64,000 nt of DNA from Thuidium tamariscinum (GCA_947034885.2 OX344754.2:12383501-12447500), one strand, 5' to 3'. Positions 36,201 through 50,925 are shown, counted from the first letter of the stretch. Numbers and translations: made by a program. The notes: a model not told the origin generated them from the letters alone.

Positions 36201-38944
36201 AACACCCACCTACTTATTTGGTTGTGTACTCCACGTGCACAAATATTACCCTATTTGTAACTCATGCAATTAAACCTGGAATACTTTGACTGCACACTGG
36301 TTAAGTGGTTAACCCTCAAGCAATGTTTGGGGAGAACTGCCGGTTAGTTCATTGTTAACCGGTGGAATTGGGAAAATAAGCGGGTGCAATTTGAAAACAT
36401 TGGAAAAAAATCGGTGACGAAATCTGTAAAGCTTCTATTTGGAGTTAAAAAAAATCCCAAACGGGACTCTGTACTTGAAAACATGGCAATTGAAGGAAAA
36501 TAGCTCGAAAAAACTCAATAGTGTAACTCAAAAAATATCTCAAGCGCTGCCCTTCAGAGAGCCATCATCGATGCTTGACGATGAACAGAAACATCAGCAT
36601 TGCGTTTCATTGCGATAGATGGATTTTGTTCTTCCAACATTTTTAAGAAACTGATTGAGGTGTACTTCGCATTGTTGTTGTAAATTTGCAATCCTTGTTG
36701 CACCTTTGAAGGATCAATTCTTCAATACCCTCCAAGACTTTTAGGGTTTCCCTTGAGTCAATAGACAATTAAACCATCAAACGATTGAAATACAAGTGGA
36801 TTAATTCACTTGCAAAACGGTATTTGATTCCCTTTTGCTGCTATGATCTGCCAGTGACAAAAGCAAAGAAAAACCCTGCTCTCAAAGTTGACGGAGTCGA
36901 GTTCTTCACGTTCAAAGATCTCTCAAATGCTACAAACCGATTTAATGTGAGTAACGAGATAGGAGAAGGAGGATACGGCAAAGTCTACCAAGGCACCCTG
37001 GCAGATAAGAAGCGGCAGGTGGTGGCAATCAAGAGAGCTCAAAGGGAATCCCTTCAACGTTCCAATGAGTTCTACACCGAGATCGAATTCATGTCGAGGT
37101 GTCACCATCGGAACCTCGTCAAGCTTGTGGGGTACTGTGATGACGAAGGAGAGCAGGTGCTTTGACGATCTTCCACTTCTAGTGCTCTTGATTTTCAGTA
37201 ATTTTCCTCGGTAGACTACTAATTTAAGAGGGATCGAATTCACAACGTTCGTGACTTGCGTTCTGTACGTTCATCCTTGCCTTCAGATTATGAAGCCTGG
37301 GTTCACGAAGTAGGTCACCAGAGGTTTTTGGAACAGTGGAGAATCATCCAGCACCTTTAACATCTCCGAAATATTTGGTATTTGTGCAGATGCTGGTCTA
37401 TGAATATATGCCTGGCGGTACTCTTCGGCAACAACTGGAGTTCAGTAAGCATTCTTAGGTTTTTTTATCACTCAAGATATTGGATTAGCATGTAATATTC
37501 TACATATCTCGAAAACGGGTAATAATTTGTGTCCTGAGGACCATTGATTGTCCGGTGATACATAAGGGTAGCACTGTCCTGAAGTGGCCGGAGAGTGATG
37601 AAATCAATTATGTATGATGAAATTCACGTGGGTGCATGAATACTTAATGCAGAGAAAAGCGGTCGGCCTCCTTTGGACTTTCCAACACGATTACGCATCG
37701 CAATAGGATCGGCAAGAGGGCTGTTGTATCTGCACACCGAGGTCGATCCTCCGATCATTCACCGCGATATCAAGGCTAACAACATATTGCTGAATGACCT
37801 GATGGTAGCGAAAGTGGCCGACTTCGGACTGTCCAAGCAAGCACCTGGGCCAGACATCCAAGGAAACTTTGCGAAGTACATCTCAACCGGGGTGAAAGGC
37901 ACTGTAGTAAGAAATCCATGATCAATCGGCTTTGAATTTCGTTCTACTCCAGGTTGCGATTGAAAGCACGGTCTCGATTGTTGCATGGTGGGCACATTAC
38001 CATTATCCGAAACTTGTTTCGTTTTCAGAGATAGTAAAGACTGCAGTCGGATGATTTTTGCAGGGCTACATAGACCCGGAGTACTACCTGACCCATCAAT
38101 TGACCGAGAAAAGCGACGTCTTCAGCTTCGGAGTCGTCCTTCTGGAGATTGTCACAGGCAAACGTGCAAGTAGAGGGAACAAAAACCTCCTACTGGAGGT
38201 AAGTAACACACCCTTGAATTTCACAATTAACCTTATGTGGAAACTATAATAGTGCATATTGTGATTAGCCTTACACTGAGACACAGTTCGCAAGCTGTGC
38301 GCGCACAACGCATTGTCTGCATGCAAGTGAGAAGAACTGCGAGTTCCTTAGATTTTCTGCATTGGTAGAATAAGCAACTCCTTTTGGTAGCCTCACAGCA
38401 GGGCCATTAATTAGAACTAGGCTTCTTCTGTTCATGAACTCAAAAGCCGGTCTTAATCTGGTGATACCAAGAACTAAAAATAGATGTACTGTACGGTAAA
38501 ATCAACTTAATATCTCCAATCCTAGTTGAATTAATGATGCCTTGTGTCATGTTGGGTTGTTGGGTGTTATAACAGGTGCAACTGAGGGAAGAATCGGGGC
38601 AAATTTTAACGGTTGTGGACCCCGAAGTGGTGCACTACCCCTGGGGGACACTGGAACGGTTCCTGAGATTAGCTCTTAGATGCTGTGAAAGATTACCTGA
38701 GGACCGGCCCAACATGGCGGAGGTGGTTCGCGGATTGGAGGACCTTGCCAGCAGCTCCTCCGACTCATCGTCTCCAGATCCATATATTCTGGACTTGTCA
38801 CACCCAGACGAGGAAGTTGATTTATACGATTGGAATTATGACAATGATCCAAACTCGCTGCACTCTGCGCCCTCGCTTGAATCTGGACGATCCGACACTA
38901 AGGAGTTGCTCAGCAAAACAGTGTCATTCGTGAAGGTCAGGTAG
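30281..38944 (+). CDS. LRR receptor kinase, LRR VIII-1 (HPCA1/CARD1-like)
   Basis: Twenty exons: 30281-30410, 31633-31783, 31886-31957, 32123-32194, 32598-32741, 32953-33024, 33152-33223, 33381-33458, 33693-33761, 33962-34027, 34195-34266, 34483-34572, 34837-34911, 35107-35564, 35771-35935, 36855-37156, 37390-37444, 37653-37906, 38064-38198, 38576-38944. All joins are GT-AG and in phase; the product is 966 aa. Signal peptide, N-cap ([16 protein letters not shown]), then about a dozen LRRs, mostly one per 66-78-bp phase-2 exon. A membrane-proximal domain starts at FAGNPAVC and contains CFSC (432-435). Transmembrane segment about 552-577. Kinase: GEGGYG 632-637, Lys655, HRD 751-753, DFG 771-773, activation segment [11 protein letters not shown]. 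All catalytic residues are present, so it should be active. HPCA1 is a cell-surface peroxide and quinone sensor using two extracellular cysteine pairs (CxxC, CxC); here only CxxC is visible. The acceptors of exons 2 and 14 are the least certain. Confidence 0.92.
30545..31192 (+). repeat. Tandem duplication inside intron 1 of the receptor kinase
   Basis: Unit 1 (30545-30886) and unit 2 (30887 to about 31192) both run from GTGAGTTAATCCTCTTAGA to CATAACTAGTAAGTATA. Unit 2 has lost about 35 bp. The copies differ at many sites, so the duplication is not recent. Confidence 0.85.
36056..36081 (+). repeat. Interstitial telomere-like repeat
   Basis: About three to four near-consecutive copies of TTTAGGG/TTAGGGC/TTTAGGG in intron 15 of the receptor kinase. 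The plant telomere unit is TTTAGGG. Short tracts like this arise at repaired breaks or as promoter 'telo-box' motifs; here it is intronic. Confidence 0.6.
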
Positions 38945-40502
38945 AGAATCGAATTGGGGCTGGGCTGGCTTCCCAAACAGAAACAAAGTGTATTAGACTC
39001 CCTCCTCCAGTTATTTGCAACACAAGAACGTAAGCCTAATCTGTCGAATTAGAGAAACCCTGTTGATAATCTTTACCACCTTAGCTACGGTATACGAAGC
39101 CAAGCAGAACTTCATTGTTATCATTGGCTCATTGCCCCTCGCTTCAGGGACAGCCGCGTTTAGAATGCCACATTACAATGCCAGAATATGAGACAATTAT
39201 TTGACAGGAAGTAAAGAGAAAATCTCCTGCTCCAGTTCCCCACGTAGTACTTCACCTACATGGGATTTTGGATTTAATCTAGACAATTGCATTACGTTAT
39301 GTGGTTTCTGTAGGCTATTGAGTCCTTCGAAGATGATTTGGATGTATTATGAGATGTGGTTTCTTCAAGTTTTGAGTTACAACTTCCAAAAAATGTCGTA
39401 AGACAAGGTAGCTACAGTAGAAGACGTAGGAAATTTTAAGCTTCAAAAGAGATTATCGAATATTCAGGTTACAGCATTGGGAATGCACCAACTACATTTC
39501 TGAGTCTCACATTAAAGTTTATTATTATTGGCTAGTTTCATCATTTGCATCTCAGAAGGAAAGTTGCTTATATTTATATTATTACATATTAGTAGAGGTG
39601 TGTCCAGATCAAAAGAAAATTTAACAGAGACCATGTCAGAAAATGAAAGAGATTGACAAGTTGATGTATTCAAATTACCTGGACATTCTAACAATGACTG
39701 ACATCATTGACATTATGGCTTAACATGTCTCTACTCTGATCACATCTGGATATCTAACCTAAAACGGATGTTGGAACATGCTCAATGTCAGTGCGGGACC
39801 AGTTGCAATTGAAAACCTTTCTATGCTTCTATGCCCATGGCCTCACTTCTAGCTATCCTAAACTCCATAAACATCCAGACTAGAGGAGACACTGGCGGGC
39901 ATGTGAAGGACTAAAATCGTTAGGGAAACGATCCCTGTTACCAACAGTAACTCATCTACTCATGCACTAGGTTGGACTTCTGTGAACGAAAACATGACTT
40001 TGCTAAGTGTCTATGGTCCCTGATCTTTGCATGGAAATGGGTTGTCTCATTCCCTTCCATAGTGGTTTACAACCTCCCAATTCACATGATTGCATTATAA
40101 ATTCATACGCAGTGATAAAAATTTGAACCCAAAGAGAGTTTGGGCCTTGCACCCTACTTTCTCTCTCCATCGAGCACTACAGTGATCTCCCAAATAAAGC
40201 ATACTCCTACATCCGTAGAGTAACGCCAATCGTACTAATGACCCACTCCAGGTGGTGGCAACGTGATTTTCCAAAGCAGTAGCAAGTATGATAGCTTTTG
40301 AACTTCAAATGCGAAACAAACATCCGAAGATTGGACCACAATCAGCATCCCCTTGCAAGAGTGGGCGACTTTACAGCGATTTGACTTCAGATCACAAGAG
40401 ATCACAACACTTTTATTTACAGAGCAAGATACCAGTCAGCATCAAAGAATGCATACATTTGTAAGTGGCCTCTTCTCCTTCAAAGCAAGAGGACAGCATA
40501 CC
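38945..40502. other. Spacer between convergent genes
   Basis: Contains the 3' ends of the receptor kinase and of the V-ATPase gene. No further gene, RNA or repeat could be supported. Confidence 0.4.
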
Positions 40503-41524
40503 CTAATTTCTGACTGTTATCACATACTTCATTAGGAGGGCCGTCACCTCGGGGGCCACTTTGGCAGCTTCAGCGCTGAGGCGCTTGATCTTCTCGTCAG
40601 TCTCAGCTTCCAAGCGCTTCACATTCGCACCGGAGTCGCCGCTGGTGTCCGCTAGCTTCTTCCGGAACTCAGCCTCCCGTTGTGCTCTATATTGAGCCAC
40701 CTCTCGCTCGCCTTCTTCCTTGGCTTGCCTCAGTCTGAAAAAAAAACATGATGATATTAAATGAGATAGCGCCAGATGCAAACCTCTTGGCTACATCAAT
40801 AATCTAGCGAAAACTTCAATGTAATTACCACGAGCAGATTATTATGAATCGAATACGCGCTTGAACCCCCGAACTAAGATGATTGTATTCTGGTTCTAAG
40901 ACTCTCTGCCTTAGCAGAGTATTAAGGTAAAGGTACCTAATTGTGATACCTACCAGTATGTGCCACCGGAAAATCTTGCACAACGAGTGCATATGGATTG
41001 TAAGAACGTACAGTACCTTAACTTGTGTTGTTCTAGATCATCTACCGATCACACTTTGAACATTTAGACCTTTGCATATGATTTTCATATAATAAGTCCA
41101 CTGCTGCGTTGGAATCCTCATCTAAGTATTTGAAAATCTGATCAATTTAGGAATAGTGAAAACGCTCAGCGCTTATAGACGGCCTGCTTAGGTAATTGCA
41201 ACTTCAGATTAGCATTGTCCAAAGAAAGTATTGTCGAGAACGAATAAAGAGCACACGAAATCCTACTCACTGCCGCGTAATCCAAAACGCCCCGATCATG
41301 AGCACGAGAAAGGAGCAACAAGGGAATTACAAACGAAACTATCCCATCGGCTATTCCAGAATCCTAAATGAGAGTGTTCTCTTTTATTATTACGCGCTAC
41401 AAAACCGTTAAAACTTTTCAGCGTACCGTGCAGTCTTGGCGCTTCGAGCGTTGGCCACAATTTGTTGCGCATCCTGCTCCGCAGCAAGCAGGGCCTGAAT
41501 GCCACCTCTGTCTGAGGTACTCAT
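40503..41524 (-). CDS. VHA-G: V-type proton ATPase subunit G
   Basis: Two exons on the minus strand, 41427-41524 and 40503-40734, joined in phase through an intron of about 0.7 kb, giving 109 aa (family about 110). The N-terminus GIQALLAAEQDAQQIVANAR and the block RQAKEEGEREVAQYRAQRE are the conserved signature; SGDSGANVKRLEAETDEKI follows, and the whole chain should form one long helix with coiled-coil character. Subunit G pairs with subunit E as a peripheral stalk that holds the catalytic head of the vacuolar/endomembrane proton pump still while it turns. ATG 41524 is the family start. Minus-strand sequence up to about 41880 is likely 5' UTR and promoter. Confidence 0.95.
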
Positions 41525-42527
41525 GGTGACGCACCTACCGGAAAAGAACACCAAAATCAAAACTCCAGAAGAATCACTCGTCCGAAGATGACGCCAAACA
41601 ACATCACAATCGAAACGAAAGGAAAAAAATGATTGAAACCCTGAAACGCAAGCCCTGGACGAAAACGGCCAAGAGTTATACCGAAATTCATACCGAAATG
41701 TAGAGCGGGCGCAGATCCACACGTCCTTGCGGATCCACACGAACTGGAAAATTCGAAACAAAAGGTGAATAACGTATTGCGAGAGCGGAAATCGGCTTCA
41801 AACAGGACCCTTCGGTGAGCAGGAGATGTGCAAGAGATGCTGGGCGAGTGGCGACTCTCCATAGGTTCCCTCCGGGTATACCGGTAAAGAACCCTTCCTC
41901 AATTCCCGCACCCTTTTAGCGCATATGCGGGTTATCAATCTCTATTAATTAGATCTATACAGTGGCGATTGGGGGTTATCAATCTCTATAAATTAGGGGT
42001 TATCAATATGAGGAATTAATCCTTAGATGCCAGAATCTTCTTTTAACCCCAGATGTCCCAAAGAGTGAGTCCCCTAGAAGATTCTTGGGCTTTCAGTTAA
42101 TTTACGCTTGCCATGTGACCTATATTTTTCTGACAAGATTTTTTGAAGCTTTTTTTTGAGATAGAAAATCACAGTTGCTTTCTTGGAATGTAAATTTATT
42201 TCAATCAGTGCCTAAGAAAGAAAGTTATGTCAAACTTAGTCCAAAAAGTGTTTCCTAGGCAAAACAAATTTACTCAAAAATAAATCTTTTCATTTTTAAT
42301 TCTTTTTCTCAAAGAATATATTTTTGTTTACATGGAAAGCTTTGATGCATTCTATTTGGACTAGCAAATAAAAAGTTTTGGACAATCTTGTTTTGGGGGC
42401 AAGCTAAGCATACTCTTGAAAAAACAACTTATTGATTCTATTTTTGAATGCAATTTCCAAAAGAAAATTATGTCATATAATTCATTTAACTTGCTAGAAC
42501 AATTTCACCATTGGAATTTTTGTGTTT
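41525..42527. other. Upstream region of VHA-G and AT-rich spacer
   Basis: Between 41928 and 42010 the motif GGGTTATCAATCTCTAT/AAA occurs about three times with a period near 30-50 bp. Beyond that I see only AT-rich sequence without genes. Confidence 0.4.
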
Positions 42528-42683
42528 CACTACAAGAGAATGGGTCTTTTAAGTAGTGTCCTAGACATCATGTCTTTTAAGTAATGTCTTTTAATGCATC
42601 TTTTAAGTAAATTTTACTATAAAGACTGTCTTCTCAATAAAATTTTACTTAAAAGACATCTTAAAAGACATTTTCTTGTAGTG
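42528..42683. mobile_element. CACTA-type MITE, 156 bp
   Basis: Ends CACTACAAGAGAATGGG and TTTTCTTGTAGTG, the same family as 12442-12653 (both continue with TTTTAAGTA and GTCCTAGA). It is flanked by GTTT on both sides (42524-42527 and 42684-42687), one base longer than the usual CACTA duplication. It folds back with inner repeats of TCTTTTAAGTAA. Confidence 0.8.
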
Positions 42684-44919
42684 GTTTCAATTCCATCTTA
42701 GAGTTATAAAAGATTTAGTTTTTGTTCAATCTCAAATTTGCTTCTATATAACAAATTTTTTAACAATAAAAATCAAATGTGATTTTTTGTGAATATTTTG
42801 TACCAACTCTCAATTCAATTCTTCAACATAAAAAATAAGAAGTGCAAAACTAGGAATACAAAAAATATTAAGTTTAGAGGATTCAAAGCCAAAATACCTA
42901 TCTGAGCTAGGTGCAAAACAATTAAAGTGTTATCTTTACTTTAAATGAAAATATCTTTAATATATGGGGTCAAAGTTTCTAAAACTTCTTCCACATATTT
43001 TTATTATAGTCTAGTATAAGATCCTATCATTAGATATGGTAAAAATAATTCTTAAATTTATTTTCTTTACAATAGAACTAACAATTTTGACTGTTTTTTT
43101 ATGATAAAAAGGCCTTGGGACTTTAGGGGTTAAACACTTTTAGGTTTGGGCTTATATATATTTGTAGAAATGTAGGGCTTAACTCAACTTCATTAAATCC
43201 ATTATAGAATATTTTGGTAGTTTGAAGATTTAAACAATTATTGCATATAAACAAGAAATTATATGGACAAAGCATCACCTTGCATTATTTTATTTGTCAT
43301 TCAAAATATGAACTTTATAGCATTTAAAAATTATTGATTACAAATTTTTTATTATACATTAATATTAAGTCAATGATTATAGGAAAAGCTCTTCAAGGTC
43401 TATATTATATCTTTGAAGTATTGCAGTGTAAGAAAATATGTAAAGAGAGCTATCTACATTTTTATTATTCTTTAGAGAAGTCAATTTAAGATGTAAGTTC
43501 CATTTCAGAAGGATTTGCTTTTAGTATTTAAGTTTAGGGGACATTGAACTTTGCATTTTTTCACTTTCATTAGAGGAGATTTTGAGGCACTAAAAGACTA
43601 TTTCAACTGCGTTCTTTAATCTGCAAACCTATCATTGCTAGTTAGACTAAAAAATAATAATTTAAATTTAAATTAAAAAATATATATATACATATATTCA
43701 TTAAATATTATTATTTGATGTAGCAATCTCTTAGCCACATCAAATCACTTGTGTAGCAGATTTCAGTGAGTTCATATAATCCGAGAATTCAAGGTCTTCG
43801 AAAATGGCCAAAATCCTCTTATCTCTTGGTGTGTTTGGTCCAAAATCTTAGAGATTCTAAATTTTCACACTTTTGTGAATGATTATTGTGAATGAAGAAT
43901 ATAGTAGAAGTATCCATCACCAATAAAATAAGCACATTTGGATATAATCATGCAAAGTACAAGGCAAACCAAATATTTTCAGAGATACATTGATAGAAAT
44001 AATAGGGAATGCAAAAAATTTGGTACTTTTATCTTGTGAATTGAAATTACTATGAATTTTGGAAGGCAAAGTTGGACTTGACCTATTAACAACATTTAGA
44101 ATCATCCAATTTCAATCAATCAAGAATACTTTCAAACTAATTACTTCCTACATTTATGTTATTTGTCCACACTTTGGAAAAGTACAACGACACATATTCC
44201 AAGGAGAAAACGGGAATCCATTCCAATCTTCTTTGGAATAGGATATCCTATTTGTTGTTAGTGAAGGGGCTGTCAATAATAGGTACCTCTACCTTAAATG
44301 AATTCAACTTAGAAGTATCTAAGAATCATTTCAAAGCAACAAACATCTAATATTTTTTTTATTTTGTAAAGAATGTAATTATCTTTATGCTAAATCTTAA
44401 CCCTAAATATGCTAAGGTATCTTAGACAATGAAGGCATTTTGTTGAACATTATATTTTTTTAATAGCATTATGGACCCTACTTTAAGGGACAACAAAATA
44501 TTTTTCTATTATTTGGAAATAAAAAAGAAATCTTTCTTGGCCGGTCTAGCATTTTAGGGGGAACATTGATCCCCCTTACTAGCCTCACTACACAAGCCAA
44601 TTTGAGGAAGACAGGGGCAAAGTCATAGTGGTCCACTTTTGATAAATCTAGCAAAATTTTGCTAGAAAAAAAGGGTTGAATTGGTCTCTTTATTCTACTA
44701 AATATATAGATGATGTTGTCAATTTTGTATGGAAATTGTTGGAAAATTAATAAAAAAATATTTTCTTATCCAAAATAGAGAGTGAGAGAGAGAATGAGTG
44801 ATCATCTTCCTAGTTGTTCAAACATGTAAAAGAAAATAATTTTCACTACCTTTATAAGTCAACTACACTTAAAATTGTCCAAATAAGTTCATTAGTATGA
44901 TTCTTATTATCTACATTGT
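42684..44919. other. AT-rich spacer with degenerate repeats
   Basis: No gene supported. GACTTTAGGGGTTAAAC at about 43119-43135 resembles the right end of the element at 44920-46652. The stretch GATGTAGCAATCTCTTAGCC at about 43718 has a diverged relative at about 56252, and 43980-44220 resembles 55330-55500, so related old repeats occupy both places. Confidence 0.4.
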
Positions 44920-46652
44920 TTAACCCCTAAAGCCCTGAGCTGCGTTTTTTGGCAACATAAGTTTTTTGGGTAGCTCACTACGAATGTTTTTTGTTTTTTT
45001 TTCTTAGAAATTTTTACACAAGATGTGCCCAAGGAGTAGCTTTGAGGCCCAACAATTTTCATACCTTTTGACTTTGTTGTTAAAAAATTATGGCATGATA
45101 TGTTTTGTTTTTTTACTTGGAGGGCAGCTCGTGCAGTTGAAAAAACTTCTTTAAAATTTTCTTTCTTGAAAAATGAAATTTCAAATTGATTCTTTGGGTT
45201 TATACAAACATGAAATGCTTTGAATTATTCCATTTGGATTAAGAACTCAAAAGTTATGAGGAATTTTAGTTTGCGGGTAGGTATGGAGTCTTTGAACAAT
45301 TTTGGATGACTCTCGGATCCAAAGCAAGGGACAGGTGCGGCATTAGAAGAAATCTGAGGGCATTAGAAGACTGCGGGAACGCAGTTTTAGGCCCATAAAC
45401 TGAAATCCGACATGGTCAAGAGAGTGCCACATAATAAAAAAAAATTGGGTTTTTTTTCATATTTCAGGACCCCCCAATTATTTATTTATTTATTTATTTT
45501 TTGGGTAAATGCCGCCCTGACAGCGGCCAGCAGTTATTTAGGGAACAATCCCGAAACGGCCTTTTGGAGGCCTCAAATTTCTTCTAATGTATTGGGTGTT
45601 TCTCCCTTACCAGGATTTTTGTAGTAGTTCCTTTTTACCAAAATGAAGATTTTAGAAAATCTTGTGACTTCAAATGCACTATTTTCTAATCTCTGATGCA
45701 TAGTTCCATTACAGAGGACCAGATTCTAGATGGTTGGTGAAATTCTCAATTTGGCTAGCTCAAAAGAAGAACTACTCCCAGGATGTCAAGAAGGGAATAG
45801 TATGGTTCAATTCGTTTTAACCCCTAAGTGCTCAAGTGACCAATTTATGGTCGCTACCCAACTTCGGGCAGCATTTTCGGGCAAAAGAAAACTTTTTCAA
45901 ATTTTTTTTAAAAAAAATCGGAAAATATTGGATTGTATTTCAACATTTGCATTCAAAACTAAGATCTATACGGTCAAACAAAAGTTATAGCCAAAAAAAG
46001 GAGAAATAGCACAAAGTGTCTAAAATTGCTTAGTGTTGAAAAATTTACTATTTGGGGGAAGTATTGATGCTCTCATTAATAAATATTTTTTATTTTTTAA
46101 CAAATCAATAAAAACCACAATTTTGACCAATAAAAAAAATTTCAAATACTAAAAATAGAAATTGTATTTTTGGTGAATTTTTGAAGTTATATCTTCAAAA
46201 TTCATTTGAAGAGAATCTATAAATATTTTTAAAATTTTGATCATATAGATACTTTGTACTCTTTACATTATCTTCTTTGATGCTAACTTCAAAAAAATTG
46301 TAAAGCTTATATTTTATAACACATTCGTATTTTGTCTTTTAATCCCTTGGGCTTTTAGAGGTTGAATATTTTTCATTTTTTTATAAATCAATAAAAAAAA
46401 CAATTTTGACCAATAAAAAAAATTTCAAATCCTAAAAATAGAAATTGTATTTTTGGTGAATTTTTAAAGTTATATCTTCAAAATTCATTTAAAAATAATC
46501 TAAAAATATTTTTGTTACTTTGACTGTATGGATACTTTCTACTTTTCGTGCTTTACATTATCTTCTTTGATACTAACTTCAAAAAAGTTGTAACACTTAT
46601 ATTTTATAACACATTTGTGTTTTGTCCTAACCCCTTGGGCTTTTAGGGGTTA
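44920..46652. mobile_element. Foldback element(s) with TTAACCCCTAAA ends, possibly nested
   Basis: Left end TTAACCCCTAAAGCCC (44920) pairs with right end GGGCTTTTAGGGGTTAA (46636-46652). A second left-type end, TTAACCCCTAAGTGCTC, lies at about 45817, and another right-type end, GGGCTTTTAGAGGTTGAA, at about 46347. This suggests two related elements, one inside the other. No transposase is visible. Boundaries and nesting are inferred. Confidence 0.55.
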
Positions 46653-46655
46653 ATC
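46085..46655 (+). repeat. Tandem duplication, about 285 bp period
   Basis: Two adjacent copies (46085-46362 and 46370-46655) share blocks such as ACAATTTTGACCAATAAAAA and TACATTATCTTCTTTGAT, each finishing in a CCTTGGGCTTTTAG(A/G)GGTT end motif. Confidence 0.75.
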
Positions 46656-46954
46656 CACTTTGGAACTTGTTTTCTAGATTTTAGCATGAACAATAAATTA
46701 CATTCTTATTTACGTGTATCATGTGTTTGACCAGATGGTGGCCTCCACGTCTATGTGGACTTGTGTGTTTGATCAAATTTATGCTTGTGTGTTCCTGAAG
46801 AAAAGTTTTTCTCACCTCTGTATATAATTATTTGGACTGTCTTGATGTCCTTACACAAGAATAAGCTTACTGAGGAAGATATTTCTTTTGGAAGATAAGA
46901 TATTTGATTTCCTGTTTTGGTTAATCGTAGAAATTCTCTTTTGCTTCCTAGTAA

Positions 46955-47285
46955 GGGAGGAGGTCCATAAACCGACCATCTAAGGGCTGGAACAGAATTT
47001 TGGGCAGGTCAAACATTTTGAAATATTTTCCAGTGAATTTTTCTTGAAAGACAACTTGAATAGGCATCGAACCCAAGTCGTTTCATATTTTTTGGAGCTT
47101 TGTAGAATTAGTTATGAATTTCTGAAGTCAATATGGCATAGGGCTCCAAAACCGCCCACCTCCTCAAATGTTCACCAGTTGTACATTATTGTAAAGATCA
47201 AAAAGCATCATGTAACAGAAATATACATTTTAGAAGGTGAGTGGTTTTCGAGCCTGAGCGGTTTTCGAGCCTCCTCCCTTAGCCT
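46955..47285. mobile_element. MITE of the CTAAGG family, opposite orientation
   Basis: Ends TAAGGGAGGAGG and CCTCCTCCCTTA are inverted. The inner block at about 47068-47125 (ACCCAAGTCGTTTCATATTT, then TTTGTAGAATTAGTTATGAA) is the reverse complement of that in 10896-11414, 12980-13284 and 58054-58390. CCTAG occurs on both sides but not at symmetrical distance. Confidence 0.65.
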
Positions 47286-48347
47286 AGAAATTTGGTGATC
47301 AAATAACTGTCTTGCAGAAATAGGGGCGAATCCTGGATATGATCTCAAAGCAGGTTCTGGAAGCTTATTCTTGTTTTCTTGTAAGGGCAAAACATCCATT
47401 CCCACACTTGTTCCTTGGAATGGAGCATAGATTCACCCAATTGTGTCAGTAGACTTTCCTTAATGTGTTCGCTAGATAAGTAATTATAATTAGCTAACAC
47501 AATTGAAGGACACATGGGAGAATTTGGTTGGCTAAGCGCTGATTTTCGCAGGGTTCAGTTTTTGGGCACCTACCGGACGATTTCACAGGTCTAGGGAGCC
47601 AACACTTTGAAAATTTGTGGAAATACATATTGTATCAGAAAAATCTCTCTTTTTTCTTTGGAATATTCATGATTTTCACTCGCTAATACTAGAGAAATAT
47701 CATTTTTAGAAAACACTGCCTCCAACTATGCTGAATTCCTTATTTGCACGGTTTTGGGTGTTTCCACTGTAATATTGTTGCAGTTATGACTTTGGCATGG
47801 GCGTTTTGCACGGATGACGTTTATCCATGTCGAAATCAGTGTCAACTTCACTATTGAGAGCAGTGCTGAATGAATTGTCCAAAAAAATTCTGCAACCCCA
47901 CGTAAAACAGATTTAAAAGCACTTGTTTGAAGCACAGCACCTGCAAAGACTATTGGGAAAGAAAGTGACGTGGAAGCGAATGGATGCTGAAGTAAGTGCA
48001 AGTGGCGGTAGAATTTTGAGACTAAGAATAAACTTCCTATGAGCATCCCCATGATTTGCAACCTAGTCCTCTGTTTTTTGTGCAAAGGGAAAAGGGGTAC
48101 TTCGAATCTCCTGAAATCTACTGTGCTGCCCTGTTGTCTTTCAAACCATCCGCCTGGGCGAACTGATGAATCTACGCTGATTAAACCGAATTGGTGAATC
48201 TCTCTTGAATGGTGTGGTACTATGAGATGAAGACATAAAGCACCAATGGATTCAAATGTACACACAGGCAGACTTCACCCTCTAATTCTGTAACTCAATT
48301 CTGCCTTGAATGTAGTATATACTTCTGAATGATTCAGAGTCCAGGCG
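47286..48347. other. 3' flank of KAE1
   Basis: A minus-strand open frame of 179 codons (47726-48265) begins 82 bp beyond the KAE1 stop. It shows no domain, and I treat it as chance or 3' UTR sequence. The rest is AT-rich with no supported feature. Confidence 0.4.
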
Positions 48348-49940
<1,593 letters not shown>

Positions 49941-50925
49941 CGTGAACCCGTTTCGTAATCACAAGAAATTTTTTAATCCTAAAACCCCAAATCCTCTGTC
50001 TGCAAGACCGCACTTGTTCTGAGCTCCTGCGAAACCACTTCGCCCGCTAGTTTTCTGGAATCTACGAAGCACAGAATCTTTGAGGAGACGCGAAACTTAA
50101 GCCGAAAAGTAATTTTGACGTTAAAACTTAAACCCCAGACCTAATTCCATGAGTCTTCATAGAAACAAGAATCGCTCTCGCAGTTCAGAATCTATCACAA
50201 TAACTTCTATCATGCGCGATCATTGGAGTAAGAAAGGAAAAGTTGGTGCTCATAAGGGAGTGATGAGGACCCTCACAACTGGTTGTTGGTAGCGATTCAA
50301 ATACACTACAAGAATTGCATTTGATTAGTACTCTGGAAATAAAATCCCACGCATTACAGCTCTGAAGGTCTAACACTCAGCATGAAATTCCTACGCAATC
50401 GAATTCTAGTGATCCAAGATCACTCCCCAATTCCCTACGCAACCTAAACATTCAACGCTAAAAAAGACGAAATTAACAAACTCCTCCGCGTGCCAGCAAT
50501 TCACAAATTCAACCAAAGCTCCCTCTAAAACCTCTGCGACAATTCCATTCAAACTGCGAGCCCCAAACGAGCTCCGACGCAATGCAGCAGCAAATTGAAA
50601 ACTTCTGAAAGCAAATTGAAAGCAAATTGAAAGAGTTCAGAGAGGATGCCGACCCTGCTTCAGCGCCAAACCCTAATATCTCAATCCGAACAATCTCCCT
50701 CTGTAATTGCACAGTCGGGTACAGAAATAATTCAAATTTTTCTTTGAGCAGATGTCTGTTCCACAACAACAAGCACTCCCCGTCGTTACCAGAGCGAATA
50801 GATGTGGACTCGATCACCGGGCGAATGGACTTGAGAAACACCGCAGCAGCCACGGCGACAGGCCAATGCCCGAGGGGCAATCGATTCGGCCATTGTCATG
50901 ATCAGCAGCCACGTAGTAAGCTTAG
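49941..50925. other. Upstream region of KAE1
   Basis: Likely promoter and 5' UTR of KAE1. Open frames at 50509-51028 overlap on both strands and have no recognisable domain, so none is called. Confidence 0.35.

Noticed and set aside
40110..40180. Possible tRNA-derived SINE (AATTTGAACCC)
   Set aside because: No box A at the right distance and no tail or target duplication.
45480..45500. TTTA/ATTT microsatellite
   Set aside because: A short simple repeat of no special interest.
47726..48265. Minus-strand open frame of 179 codons downstream of KAE1
   Set aside because: No domain, no splice partner and an odd composition; more likely chance or 3' UTR.
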